Assembly (NCBI GenBank): GCA_019633425.1
Contig: WSUB01000136.1
Span: 51,890-115,889 of the forward strand
Source of the DNA: Tulasnella sp. 424
Taxonomy: Eukaryota > Basidiomycota > Agaricomycetes > Cantharellales > Tulasnellaceae
DNA length: 64,000 nt
Reading direction: 5' to 3'
Positions 31,624 through 43,439 of this stretch are shown piece after piece. The translations under genes and the position numbers were made by a program. The first letter of the stretch is position 1, and every line of letters begins with the position of its first letter. The notes beneath the pieces were generated by a model. It was given only the letters and a program-made list of their open reading frames with translations. It ran no database searches and was not told the DNA's origin.

Positions 31624-34600
31624 ATGGACTACGCGCTGTACGGGTACGGCTTTCCCTTCTTGCCCATGTATTCGCAACCTTTCCGCTGAAAAAAAAAGAC
31701 TTTTTCATTCGCGTTACGCAGGTCTAGCCAAGTCTTCGAACCTCTGGAAGGCGCTGACAACTCTCTAGCTCAGGCGTGGTGGGTGTACTTCGCAGCGCCT
31801 TACGAATCCAGTGCCGCCTGACATATCTCTTCGATCGGTGCCTTGTTTTTGTTCGTGGTCACGCCCGCAACTCGATTTTAATAACGACCGACCACAATCC
31901 ATCCCAGTCAAACCTTTCCGGCTGCGTCATGGCCGTTCCCAACGTACCTGCACGAGCAAGGCTCGGTCACGCTAGCTGAGTTGTCCGTGTTGTTTATTCC
32001 GCGATGCACGTACGGCGTCTTTCCTCGAGCCGTAGCGCTGAAACCCAGCCGCTGCGCCTCTTCTTTTTCCCGTAGGTCTCGCAATTGCAATACGAACCAG
32101 GCGTTCTATATACCTTCGACCCCTGCAGTGCAGGGTGTAGCGTCGGCCGTGCCCTCGCAGCTCTTCTCGTCTTCCGTCCACCAGGTGAATGTGCCCTCTT
32201 TTGTGGTGATCCCGCTTGCACTAAAACCCCCGACGTACGTCCACCCGTCTGTTCGGCTCTGCGTGCCAGCCGACCATCGTACCACATGTCCCATCCTCCA
32301 ACGCCCAAGCTCGATCGCGCCAACACACGTTGAAAGCCCATGTCGCTTCGTCCCCGAACCCCGGATCAATGCCCTTCGCGGTCGCTGCAGCACCAAAGGA
32401 CGTATATTCCATGGCACAGTGTCCGGTGACTTTTTCGGGCGGAGTTTGCGTTGCAGCCTTATCAACATCGTAAGTCATCCGATCGTGCACTCGGGTTTGT
32501 TCGACTTTAGACTAACGGCTAGGACTTTGCTCTCTCTCCGCTCCCAACCATAAAAAAGCCGAATCGGACACCATCTCGGTGGTACCTCGCATTACCTCAA
32601 CAGGGTGGGAGGAAACCCTTCCAGACTACATAGGTGCGCTCGTTTTCACTTGGCCGAGGGGGAACCGCCCCTCATGACTGACCGGCCTCGATATACTCAT
32701 CAGGTCGTCTGGAGACCTGACCGTAACAACGCCCTCGGCGTCGACACCTCCTTCAGCCACCTCGACCGTGATATGGAGTGCTGGACCTCATCATGTCGAA
32801 AAGGTCCGATCTAACCCAGTCTTGCCCTGAGAGACCTCGAAGGTCCGCTTTGCTGACAGTAGCTGGATCGTTTCGATATAGATTCAATCACTCAAGCAGG
32901 CCCCGTCGACAAGCGCATTTCGGCCCGACTGGGGAGTCGCAACTTCCGTGCTCGTTCGTCAGCACCATAATAACAGGTACGCTCCTCCACACCTCTCCTA
33001 CTCGTGAGGTATATTTTGGTCTGAGAATGAGCGTATACAAGCTTGCACGATGGATCCAACGACTCGTCGCGCCATTTCGCCGTCCCTCTCTGTGAAGTCG
33101 AACCCGTTCGCAGCGCGACCGGAGATCATCTAACCCAGGTAAAGCGAATCATTAAGAATTTTCATCGATCGCTATGGTGTCTCACTTTCCCCCCCCCCCC
33201 CGACGCGTCCGTAATAGAGCAACGAGGGAACCTTTGGTCAAGAACGGAATATTTTTCCTTCGGTAAGTCTTGGCTAGAGAAACCATCGCCCCGCCGTCTG
33301 GGATAGCTCATTGTACCCTCCATCTAGCTCTCCAGTCGACAAGCGACGTTCCCGCCCCCACCCTCATCCCACCCAGCGACTCGCCAAGCTCTCAACGTCC
33401 CCCATCCGCGGCGTAGTCAAACTTCCCACGACGAACGATCATTCCGAAATACTATCCTCCCGACCGACTTGTTCCCACACCCCCGTCAATATTCCTCGCT
33501 TCAGGAATGGCTCACTGAGGCTGACGCGAGTTTATCACCGTCGCCGAGCCCGGGACTCCATCGAACGCCTCCACCGGAGGTTACGTTCCCAGAGTTGGAA
33601 CTTCTCGAGACCGGGAGAGAGGACGAGGAAGAGCTGAATGGTGTGGTTATCTCTGGATCCGGTGAAGTTGGAGCTGAAGTGGGGAGTGGTGGCCGGGAGG
33701 GTGATGTGGTGATGGAGGAAGAGGACGACGACGTCGATGCGGAAGGGAGCACAGAGGATGAACTGGAGACCATGTCGGATCTGGAGGAAGTGGAGGTAAA
33801 CCCGGAGCGTCAACAGGAGGTTGTCGACAGTCCCGAGGTTCCGGAGTGTCCACCGTCCGGTTCTGAGGCTCGATCGTTGGAGAATGTCGACCAAGCAGCG
33901 ACTTCCTGCGCCCCGGAAAAGGCGCAATCGCCCCCTCTCCGAAGCTCTACCGCAGACACTCTCGCGAGCGACACCGCCGGAACGTCTATCGAGATCGCCT
34001 CGCGCCGCTCGCAATCCACCAACGCACCGTCTCCGGCACCGGCGTCGGTGCCTTCGAGTCGGGAAGGCTCCGTGCTTTCCAGCGCGGATGGGGAGGGCGA
34101 GACCGACGACGAGTACGTCGATTCTTTAGATGAAGACGGTTCGTCGTTGGCGGCGTCGCGATCGCCATCTCCGACAGCTTCGGTCTCGATCCCCATTTCG
34201 AGTCTTGGTCCCGTGGCCTCGCAGTCCACCGGATCTGGAGAGCCACAATCCGAGCCCTACACCGTGGTCGCTATACCATCTGCATCCCCGCCTCCTCAAC
34301 CATCTGCACCGTCCGCGCCACCAAACGCCCCCACCAAACGCCGGCCCCGAGGTCCATATCAAAAAACCCGACCACCCGCTCAGCCCTTGGAGGGGATCCC
34401 ACATGGCACCGCTCGATATTGCGAAGCGAGTCAGCTGTACGAGTGTACCTGCCACAATAGGACGTACAGGCGCAAGGGGGACTTGCAACGGCATCTAAGC
34501 GAAGGAAGTCTTCCCGAAGTATGTGACGGCTGCGGCCGTGGGTTCCCTAGGAAGGATCCTCGTATCCGGTACGGACTCCCCCCAAGTCCTCTTTACTCGC

Positions 34601-35081
34601 AACCGGTTCAATCGGAGAGCTGACTTTGTTGGACTTTTTTTTGTTGGATTCCGATAGGCATTGGAACCAGTCCCCGTTATGTGAAGCGATTCACCACGTG
34701 AAGAACATCGAAGACCCCAAGGAAGTGGCTCGTTGGCAGAAGCGATGGTCGTCGGCGATGTTCAGAGGAAAAGCCCCCCAGATGGAACAACTTGTTCAAG
34801 AGCAAGTAATCCTCTTCGCTTCCGGCTCGGATCTAATCAACGACGGCAAGAACGCTCGAACGAGGACTCGAATTACTTCGGCCCGTCGGTCTCGTCGGCA
34901 CAAGGCTTCGAAGCGCGCCGCAGACTCGGACGAGGAGACGGAATTCGATTCTGATGAAGAGGACGACGATTACCAAGAAGAGGACTCTTTTCACCCCTCA
35001 AGGCTCGTAGAGTTGGCGAGTCTGAAGGACGATTTGGTGTCGGAGAGTCGCAAGGCCACATTGAGGAAGAAAGGCCAATGA
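31624..35081 (+). CDS. ZAP copy 1: zinc-finger-like acidic protein, 11 exons
   Basis: Unrecognised large protein of roughly 800 residues, here called ZAP for description. Exon 1 is 20 nt (MDYALYG); intron 1 is 31644-31721; exon 2 resumes SSQVFEP. Middle exons are Ser/Pro/Ala-rich. The big exon contains a highly acidic patch (EEEDDDVDAEGSTEDELE) and long Ser/Pro-rich disordered stretches. Near the C-terminus lies YECTCHNRTYRRKGDLQRHL followed by VCDGCGRGFPRKDPRIRHW, two C2H2-like fingers, the first with an unusual C-x-C pair. The last exon adds HHVKNIEDPKEVARWQKRW, a basic cluster RRSRRHKASKR and an acidic tail, ending SRKATLRKKGQ. This suggests a nuclear DNA- or RNA-binding regulator, by inference. 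Frame and splice sites agree with copies 2 and 3. Confidence 0.75.
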
Positions 35082-35699
35082 CGCTTGGGTTCGGCAATGG
35101 CGCAAGTCTCTAGATTCGGGTGATCTGCGTTGGAACTCGTAGCACAAATTTGTGATGCTGTTGTTTCGTTCTTTCTCGCGACTTCCAAAGACTCCGGTTA
35201 TATGCGCCGCGCCCTAGATAGTGGGCTATTTTGATGAGATTTCGTTTCTGGGTTACTTTTCTAGCTCCCTCTGTTACTGGATACTACGTACTCGACTAGC
35301 TCCTTTCCCTGATCAAATAGTAATATAGCACTCTCCCTACCCACCGTTCCTGACAAATCATTTTCGGTTGCGTACCATACATTTGTTAGTCCGTTTTAGC
35401 CATCTCTCAGGTAGTATTCAGCTGATTATGAGCTCATTGTCAATCTCTGCTGGTTCGTGCTTCTAGGGTTTAAAAGAACTCGGAGAGCGTCCCCTAGGAG
35501 TCCGTTGAGTGTTCAATTGCGGTGTTAGTAAACATGTCCGGATCATTAGTAGGCGTTTGAATGGCGTGACGCCTGGACTCTGGAAATTCAGAACGACCGC
35601 CTTGGGAGAGGCAAAGCTCGCGACACAAAAATGTAAGAAATATATATTTACTATCAAGGAGTGCTATGTATTATAAAATTCCTCGGCATTACTATTCGG
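35082..35699. other. ZAP copy 1 3' flank
   Basis: Non-coding. Repeated after copy 2 (46882-47204) and after the ZAP fragment at 56796 (to about 57565), with shared words TTTCTCGCGACTTCC, ATGCGCCGCG and GATGAGATTTCG. This is probably 3' UTR plus spacer. Confidence 0.6.
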
Positions 35700-36085
35700 G
35701 GTTTTGGTCTGTCAGCGGTTTTCTTGCCTCCGGAGTTTGCTGTATCGGAGAACGGAGCGAATGATAACCGAGAAACTAAGCACACACAACTACCGGCCTT
35801 TCGTTCTAATGCTTGTCTACTCATTGTAAAACGGTGCCTCGCCGTTACCCGAACTCTCAATCGATTGACGACAGCAGCCGCAGGTATTCGGATGGTCGGG
35901 AACCTGCTCAAGCATTTCCACCCATGCATGTGGGGGAGGAGGGTTGCGGATGCTCACGTTGGGCCCTGATTTCAAAGTGTATCTCGCCTGATATCAATCT
36001 CTGGTTAACCCCAACATGCGGCCTTCTTTTAATGGGAATTTATGGACTTCCACATTCTATGCCTCCCGATCCTATTTCATCAGGA
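35700..36085 (+). repeat. ZAP upstream repeat, copy R2, with no gene downstream
   Basis: Matches R1, R3 and R4 from GGAGCGAATGATAACCGAG to AATTTATGGACTTCCAC and CTATGCCTC. Similarity stops abruptly at about 36085, where AT-rich sequence begins. A ZAP gene is expected 0.5 kb further on but is absent, so this is an orphan promoter copy. Confidence 0.75.
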
Positions 36086-36682
36086 AAACCCAACGTCACT
36101 ATGGAGTGTTATTCACCCAATATAGCTGTCATAGCACCATAGCAACCCCCCCCCCCCTCTTTACAGCTGAAATAGCTCACACTCCGATTTTATAGCGGGG
36201 ATAGTCCTCACGGTTGCTATATATATGATAGTTGTACCATAGATCAATGCAAGACTTATCCTTGTTTTTATTTTCTGCTTTAAAGTCCGCCTGTTGCTGC
36301 TCTCCATTTTACCGCTTTTGGTGGACCGCTCTTGCAACACCTCATGCTCCAAAAAGCATTATCATGAAAATAAATTTCAATTATATCTACTGTGACATAC
36401 TAACCACAGGAGGGGAGGGGAAGGAAACAGTTGGTGGTCATGGAAAGGGTGCCTTGGGGTCCCAGCACAATGGAGGCTGTTGTGAGTGGTGAGGGTGTGG
36501 TGGTTCTTGGGCTCCATTGTAGAGAGACGAATCGCCAACAATGTCTGACAAGGTTTGTCAGATTAGGTGAATGAGGAGAGCAGAGAAGGAGACTCAGGAT
36601 GGCAGGACATGCTTTGGAGCATGTGGTAATGAGGTTTACATGGTAAAATTGTGGGCATGGAAAATGTTGTCCACTTTTCTTC

Positions 36683-36708
36683 AACATTTTCCATCAGTGG
36701 AAAATGTT
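36683..36708. repeat. Perfect 10-bp inverted repeat
   Basis: AACATTTTCC and GGAAAATGTT flank a 6-nt loop (ATCAGT). Further GGAAAA and TTTTCC words recur in both orientations between about 36655 and 36890. Confidence 0.8.
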
Positions 36709-38313
36709 ATGCAGTTTTCCACCTATGGTGAAAATGTAAAAAACATAATGAAAAATTCTCAGGAAAATTCTCCAATATTTTTCAGAGCAGGAAAACTGCC
36801 AAAGTTTTCCATGCTGTTTTCCAAAAGTTGAAAACTGCTGAGAAAAGTGGTTCCCCTAGCAGTGTTTTCTACAATGTTTTCCATAGATGAAAAAGTTGGT
36901 TTGCTTGGGATCAATGCCCACCCCTCTCTACAATATTTCCTCCCCCCATATCTCCTCCATTCCTGCAGCTTTTTCAATCACTTAAAGTGCATATGGAAGC
37001 TATATTAAGCTATATCGCATGCAAATACTGAAATTATATAATACACGGGTTTTTGAACCCTGAGGGTGTAAACACTATCTAGCCTAGAATTCCTGCAACT
37101 CAGACATTAGATTAAGCATTCTATGCATATAATGCCTGCATAATTGCCTATGGTGGTCACCTGAGTGCGCTTTGGTGGCTATAAACTGCAGAATCATAGT
37201 GCAAAAGCCTAATTACCCCCAATAAGATAGTACAAGTAGTGGAACTCATATTAATATAGGTTTCACAATGTTTCTGTGCATAACTGGTCGTATACAGCCT
37301 ATAATCCAAATGGAACTCACCAGACCTGACTTGGTCTATGAGAAACAGTCAAATGGGCTTCAGGGGCTTGTTACCCCTCCATCCCTGACACTACAGAAAG
37401 AAAACCAAGCATGGGATGGGTACATCCACAAATTGAACTTTGGTCTATTAAATATTCCTAACTCAGATGGGTAAAAATGTTTTAGGGAAGGAGTTGCTCA
37501 AGTTTTGACCATGGTACATTAGACACTAGGCTAATTCTAACTGAACACATCATAGCATCATCATAAGAAAGGATGACCGACCCCAACCTTTTGTAACATG
37601 TTTATAATTATAATTATAATCTATTTAGGTCTGATTGAGCCTTTTATAAAGCTTCAGTGAAGGGAAAAACAAAAAATAGCGGGATAACTATCAGAAAAGT
37701 TGGATTGAGAAGTGAATAGTGACCACAACCCCATTGAAATTTGCAGGTAGGTCGCTTGATATGTTCAAAACAGCTGTACAGACTCTTAAGCTTATCAGCC
37801 TTAGGGATGGGGAGATATCAGCTCAGGAAGCCTTGGCTGATAAGCCCTCAGAGGCCTAATTGCTAATTTCATTGTCTTCTAGCGCATGGATTGCTTTGAG
37901 CTTTGAAGCATGCATTATATATGTTTCTGCGACTACTTATAGGCAGTTCTGATGAGGATATTGTCGAAATCCCACTCCTGGCCAAGGGCTGGAAAGCGGA
38001 TGGTATTTAGCCTTTTTGAGAAGGATATTCTGAGATAATCGCTCTTCCCTACCTACCATAAATTTTGAGGAAAGGTGCAAAGCTATTATGTGCCATTGGG
38101 CAGAGGATTCTCTCATTCCAAGAGGCGAGATTGCTATTTCTCCCCTTTTTTGTACATTGGTTCCCTGTGCTTTAGAATCGTATTTAAGGTCGCGCAAAGT
38201 AGCCTTAACATGGTGGTATATTTACCCCAAAAGTCCGAAACAATTTCGGCAAGAAATGAGGCAGACAATGGGCCAGGGGGGTGGAGGAACCAAAGGAGTG
38301 GAGACATTCATGG

Positions 38314-38363
38314 GGGTTGGTGCCTTAGGATCAGATGAGGGTTGGTGCCTTAGGATCAGATGA
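38314..38363. repeat. 25-bp direct tandem repeat, two exact copies
   Basis: The unit begins GGGTTGGTGCCTTAGGATCA and is repeated exactly and head to tail inside the AT-rich island. Its function is unknown. Confidence 0.85.
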
Positions 38364-38640
38364 GGTCATATCAGTAGATATCAGGGTCCGGATCCAAATC
38401 TGAGGATTCACATGATAATTATTGTTTGGGATTACTTTGGATCCCCAAGGATATATCAGCATGGACCCCTCCAAGACATATGTCTGCCGGACCCCCCCAG
38501 ACAAAAATCATACTGAAGATGTTCACATTAGTATCGGATGGGACATATCCAGGCTGCAGTGCTTTGGACCCCTCCATAGAGAAGTTAAGCTGGCATGTCC
38601 ATGCTTGTCTCGGATATTTGCTTACACATGGCCTGTCCAC

Positions 38641-38825
38641 AAACAGCTGAGATATTTAGCGGTGGGGTTGAGCAGCGGGGAAGCTGTCCCGGTAGAGTCG
38701 GCAAAGGTCGTTGAGATTGACGACATTCCGTCCAGAAGCTCTCCTTCCGAGAAATTAAGCTGAGAAGTGACGGAATCGGAGCACATGTACCTTCAGATCT
38801 CCGGCTCTTATAGACTCGCAATCGG
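38641..38825 (-). pseudogene. BTB gene 5' fragment (promoter and exon 1 piece)
   Basis: The plus-strand text GTTGAGCAGCGGGGAAGCTG through GACGACATTCCG to TCTCCTTC matches the start region of BTB-E around 56430-56580, including the end of the leader exon and the bases upstream of its ATG. Only this exon 1 and promoter piece is present, minus-strand in sense. It is fused at about 38826 to kinesin sequence. Confidence 0.75.
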
Positions 38826-41700
38826 GGCTCCTTCTTAAAGGAAGCTACCGACAACAGATCTCGGCTACCAAGTTCAATGATCATTCTAGCCGCTCGCACT
38901 CCATCTTCACGATTACGGTTCATACTAAGGAGACGTGCTCCAAGGGAGATGAAGCGCTGCGAGTTGGAAAGCTCAATCTTGTCGATGCTGCTGGAACGGA
39001 GAATATGGGTCGTTTTGGGGCGGAGAATAAGCGCGCTCGGGAAGCTGGAATGATCAACTAGACTCTATTGACTCTTGGTCGAGTTATTAATGCGCTCATG
39101 GATCAATCTCCCCATGTTCCTTACAGGTACGTTGTAGTCTTCCCCTCGCGTCGTGCAAAGGCCTGTGTGCTAATTAGGTTTGACACGGGGAGTCCAAACT
39201 CACTCGGCTCGTTTAAGACTTCCTCGGTGGTTGAACCAAGACCTACATCATCGCCACCGTCTCGCCCGTCAAATGCAACACGGAAGAGACCCTTGGCACC
39301 CTCGACCACGCCCTCCGCGCCAAATCCATCCGCAGCAAACCCAAGATCAACCAACGCATGACGCGAAACAGCCTCCTCAAACAATACGTCGGCGAAATCG
39401 AAGAGGTCAAGGCCGATTTGATCGCCGCGAGCGAAAGGGACGGCATTTAGTTCTCAAAAGAGAGTTAGGAAGAGATGAGCGGGGGCCATCAGCAGCTCGA
39501 GACGCTTTACGAGGAGAATCGGAAGCAGGTGATTGGGAGTCAGATGAGGGCTGTGCGAGAGGAATTTGAGCAAGGGATGGCATTGTTGATGAGGAGCAAG
39601 GGAGAGTCGAAGGACACGAAGGAGAGCGTCAAGGACGTAGGAGGACTTTTCAGCAAGCTTGGTGCGTGTTTTCCACTTCACTGCGAGCCCCAACTCTCTA
39701 ACCTTCCGCCAACCCGCCAGACCACAAGAACAGCGTGTTCACCTCAAACTCGGGGGCTGTGGCACAGCATAGCAAGTCCATCGAGTCGTCCTCCATCCAA
39801 CTTGAAGGGCGATTCAGCACATTTGCTAAAGATCACGAGCAACGTACGTTGCAGCTGAAGGAGAAAGCGGCACAGCTTCGATGGACTGAAGCAGAAGTTT
39901 TTCGTTCGCGTTGAGTGTCATTTAGCGGGTCCGGTGTCGCTGACAAGCGCCCGTCTCTTAGGCTACCAAAGCATTCAAGTCGGCCATTGCTACCGTCGAA
40001 GATGTCACGAAGGAGGCTCAAGATTTTGTTCACGCTGAAAGGCAGGCCATGGCGGGCATCATTACTATCAGCGAAGAGGCTTCCGCTGCGGAGGTGCGTT
40101 TGATTACCGGCATGGTCGAAACCGGATTACATTCTGACCCTCTGAACTAATTAACTTTGGCTGTATTTTGCGGTTTTTGGATCTCGCGACTCCAAAAATC
40201 AGAAGACCCTTCTCACAACGCTCTTGGACTCTGAAAAGGTCAAGGCTGAGAAGATGCGAGACGACTTGATCAAGCAAGTTGTCCTCTCTCTTGTGCGGTT
40301 TCACCGACGCGCGTGATAAGAGCATGCGAGAGGCCATTGATAGCGTGCGCGCGGATATCCGCGAGGGGCAGCAGGAAATGAGTGAAGTCGAAGAGAGAGC
40401 GAGGAACGTTGGAAGGGGTGCGAAAGTGAGGTACAAGGAGGTGGAAGGGTGGTTTCGTTGAGTGGGGAAGGTCGGAGAGTTGGGGATTGGGGACTCAAGG
40501 TGAGTTTACCTAAAACTCGCTGGGACCAGTCGAGGTGCAAAGCAAAAGCTGATGGGCAGTTTCGCGTAATAGGGGCTATCGACGTTGACTACGACTGTAC
40601 GGAAAGGATTGACCACGATGCATCAAGGCGTGGTTGACGCGGTCAATTCATGAGCAACGAGGAGACTTGGAAAAGCAGACCGGAGAACTTACCACAACGC
40701 ATACTGCTGGTACGTGGGCACGTGTTTGAGTTTTCCTTTGAGAAGTTTACTGAATTTTGTTTTTATTTTTTTATTTTTGTCTATTTTCACCCTGGCCGCC
40801 CTCACACATCCTATAATCACGTCTTATACTTCACCTCCGCCGACTCCTCGATTGTCTTCTTGTCCCTTATCTTATCCTGACTTTCTCAGCCCTCGAACAC
40901 CTGGACCGGAGCAAACGAGCACGGATCGAGCTCACTTCCACGATCTTGGAAACGGATACCGGAGCACTGGGTGGGTTCGAAGAGTTGCAACGTGGTCTTT
41001 GGTCTTTCCGAGACCTCGGCAAGGGTCGAGCAAGGTATGGCAAATGTGGCTGAGGAGGTACGTGACTTGCTTAATGAGGAAGGTTAAGGGTGCTAACCAC
41101 GATCTATTGCCGGTGTTCCTTACCCCTTTTCCCCTCTCTCGAACGCAACGCCCTATGGACAACCCAACCCCCACCCGCGTGTCTAGAAACGAACCTCTGA
41201 GTGTTGACTTCTGACTTCGTTACCGCCGGCAGTTTGGCAGTTTCCAAGATCCGGGGTACGACGAGCAAGTTGTCCGTCGAGGGGACAAGGGAGGACGCGC
41301 CTGCGGGTGCCACGCCGAGGAAGAGAAGGTGGGACGTGATTGAGAGTTGAGAGAGGACGAAAGGACCGGAGGAGGTTCTGAGAGAGTGGAAAATGAGGCA
41401 GATGAAGCAGGGCCGACAGCCTGTCCGGTCTTTGAACACAGCGGCACCTGTCGACAGTGAAGACCGACAAGACATGGAAGACGTAGAGGTCGAACATGGA
41501 CTAGCTGCAGAAGTCTTATCGCCGGGGACGTCGTCTGCGACTCTACCGAAGCTGCGATCTGTCAGTGGGACGATCAGTGGCAAGCCGCCGTCGAACGAAG
41601 CGAGGAAAGCTGCTCCGTTGAGCTAGAAGCCTGTGAACGTCGTTGGGAGGGGAGAGTTGAGGAGAGGGGCCCGGGGTGAATGGGGCTGGTCGATGATAGA
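38826..41700 (+). pseudogene. Truncated, decayed kinesin-5 copy
   Basis: Homologous to the intact kinesin from the middle of the motor domain ([19 protein letters not shown]) to past the C-terminus. The P-loop half of the motor is missing. There are in-frame stops (GMIN-stop before the TLGRVI motif; the GIW region reads stop), deletions in the stalk, and the bimC-box region reads ATPRKRRWD followed by a stop. Splice sites are partly preserved, which shows that it is a segmental DNA copy and not a retrocopy. It continues into a duplicated copy of the kinesin-ZAP spacer. Confidence 0.9.
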
Positions 41701-42574
41701 CTTTGCGTTGTAGTTTGGATTGAATGTCTTGGTCGGCGGAGATCTAATGCGGTTCGCGTCCGTTTTATCTTTTCTTCTCTATTCTTGTTTTTTGCGTCGT
41801 CGACACTATGCGATATACTATATATGAGATGCTCCATGTATTCCTGCTCTCTGTTCCGTACTAGCCCGGTTCATTCTTAACGAATATGCAAGCTCACTTT
41901 TCCTTTCTGCCTCTCTGCATCGTCGGGGTTGAGCGATACGTTCTTCGTCAATCATCGGCGGACAATTCCTCTGCGTCGTCCGGGTTTGTGCGTAAGACTC
42001 AGGCCTCGGGTGAAGCGTTAGGGCCCAACGGGAAAGCCGATGTGATCCGACAATACGCCATAGGGAAGCACCCGCGAGAGCCCCTCGTCGAAAAGCAAGC
42101 TAACGGCGAAGTTCCCTCATAATATATCGGGGATGACATCATACCGGATCGCGCGAGGGTGCAGTGCGTTAAAGGAAATTCGTTTTAAGATTTTCCAATA
42201 GCCACGCACGCGAATTCATTAACGGCCACCTTCGGTATCGGATTGCGACGATAATGGAGCATATATAGAGCGGATACGGCTCTTCTGAGATCCTAGGAGT
42301 GCGAATCTAAAATCCTTTGCGAGGTATCTTCTCTGTCAGATATAATTTTCCCACACTAAGACCTAGATCAAACATCCACCAACAGTGGATTTCTTTCTTC
42401 TCTTTTTTTCTGGATTTTCGATCTGAACCTCTTTTCCCCCTCGACGTGAATGCTCTGAGGAAGGCTTGCCTTGTGGTGAAGATTATGGCCCTGAGACAAA
42501 AAAGTTTCGTCCGTTTATGGAAGGGTCTCGCGTAGCCCAAAGTTTGGGAATGGGCGTCCATCGAAATTGGCCCC
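41701..42574. other. Duplicated kinesin-ZAP spacer
   Basis: Diverged copy of 29909-30734, with matching words after the old stop and around 41945-42125 (compare 30110-30270). No gene is recognised. A minus-strand frame at 42307-42735 has no domain. Confidence 0.55.
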
Positions 42575-42935
42575 TTTTTTTTTCTTACCTCCGGAGTTTG
42601 CCGTATCGGAGAACGGAAGCGAATGATAACCGAGGAACTAAGAACACATGACGAACGGCCTTTTCGTTTGTCTCCTAATGTGCCCCGCCATCGCCGAACT
42701 CTATGCTCGGTTGACGATAGTCGTGGTCTGTCCACCCATTGGGAAAGTCGGGGACCTGCCCAAGAGTACTTTCAACCCTGCGTGCTTGCGGGGGGAGGAG
42801 GGTCGGGCTGTCGGGCTTCGCGCCCTGATTTCAAAGTGCAACTCGCGCCGAACCCATCCCTGGTCGACGGCACTCGAACGTACCCCAACACCGGACTTCT
42901 GTAATTGGGAATTTATGGACTTGCACTTTCTATGC
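42575..42935 (+). repeat. ZAP upstream repeat, copy R3
   Basis: Third copy of the block of about 350 bp, from CCTCCGGAGTTTGCCGTATC to AATTTATGGACTTGCAC. It lies about 500 bp before ZAP copy 2. Confidence 0.75.
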
Positions 42936-43439
42936 CTCTCGATCCTTTTTCTTTGCTTGTTTCTCTGTGAGGAAAGCAAAAGACTTGTCGTCCAACACCC
43001 ACTCCTCGCGTTTTTTTCTCTTTTACGTCGCGATAGATCCGCTCACCTCACCAAGTGGAACTGTCCACTGTCCACTTGTCCTCGATTCCTCTCTTTGGAA
43101 GGACTAGGGGCACGCTGTCGGTACACGCTAACAAGTGAACGCTGTCGTTCATTTCAAGACGTTCAAAGTCAAAAGAACATATATTTTTCGATTTGGTGTT
43201 TTTTATTTTCCCCGTTTTGTGATTCCCCGATACCCTTCGTACACACGAGGGATTTATTTGGGACGTTTATATCCGAAAAGCCCTCTCTCAGACCACTTCC
43301 TCTCCGCTCATCCTTGCTCTCCCTCTCCCGCATCACCCGATCTTACATCCCCCACTGTCAACACCCCCCCTTCCCAAAGACTCTTGCTCGCCCCACCTAA
43401 TCCAAGCGGAGCTCAGAACCAAGTAGGGTTGTAGAGACT
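42936..43439. promoter_or_regulatory. Upstream region of ZAP copy 2
   Basis: Non-coding region homologous to 31086-31623. It contains GACTTGTCGTC, TACACACGAGG and the CATCACCC-rich stretch just before the start. A frame read across it from R3 (42648-43400) is an accident of the repeat. Confidence 0.5.

Larger units (their letters stand above)
36086..38640. other. AT-rich island without recognisable genes
   Basis: Composition shifts sharply to AT-rich compared with both flanks. It contains many GGAAAA/TTTTCC words, poly-C tracts (36148-36160) and short frames only, none with transposase or reverse-transcriptase motifs. It sits between the orphan ZAP promoter and the BTB-kinesin junction. It may be an old transposon insertion or a patch of unique spacer sequence. 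Confidence 0.5.

Noticed and set aside
31644..31721. Premature stop in ZAP copy 1 just after the start codon
   Set aside because: The stop lies inside a predicted GT-AG intron shared by all three copies; the spliced frame is open.
36086..38640. Transposon coding region in the AT-rich island
   Set aside because: No frame shows transposase, reverse transcriptase or integrase motifs, and no clear terminal repeats or target duplication were found, so I report only the island.
42648..43400. A 250-codon frame upstream of ZAP copy 2 read as a separate gene
   Set aside because: It runs through the upstream repeat R3 and leader, is not conserved as an open frame in R1, R2 or R4, and has no domain.
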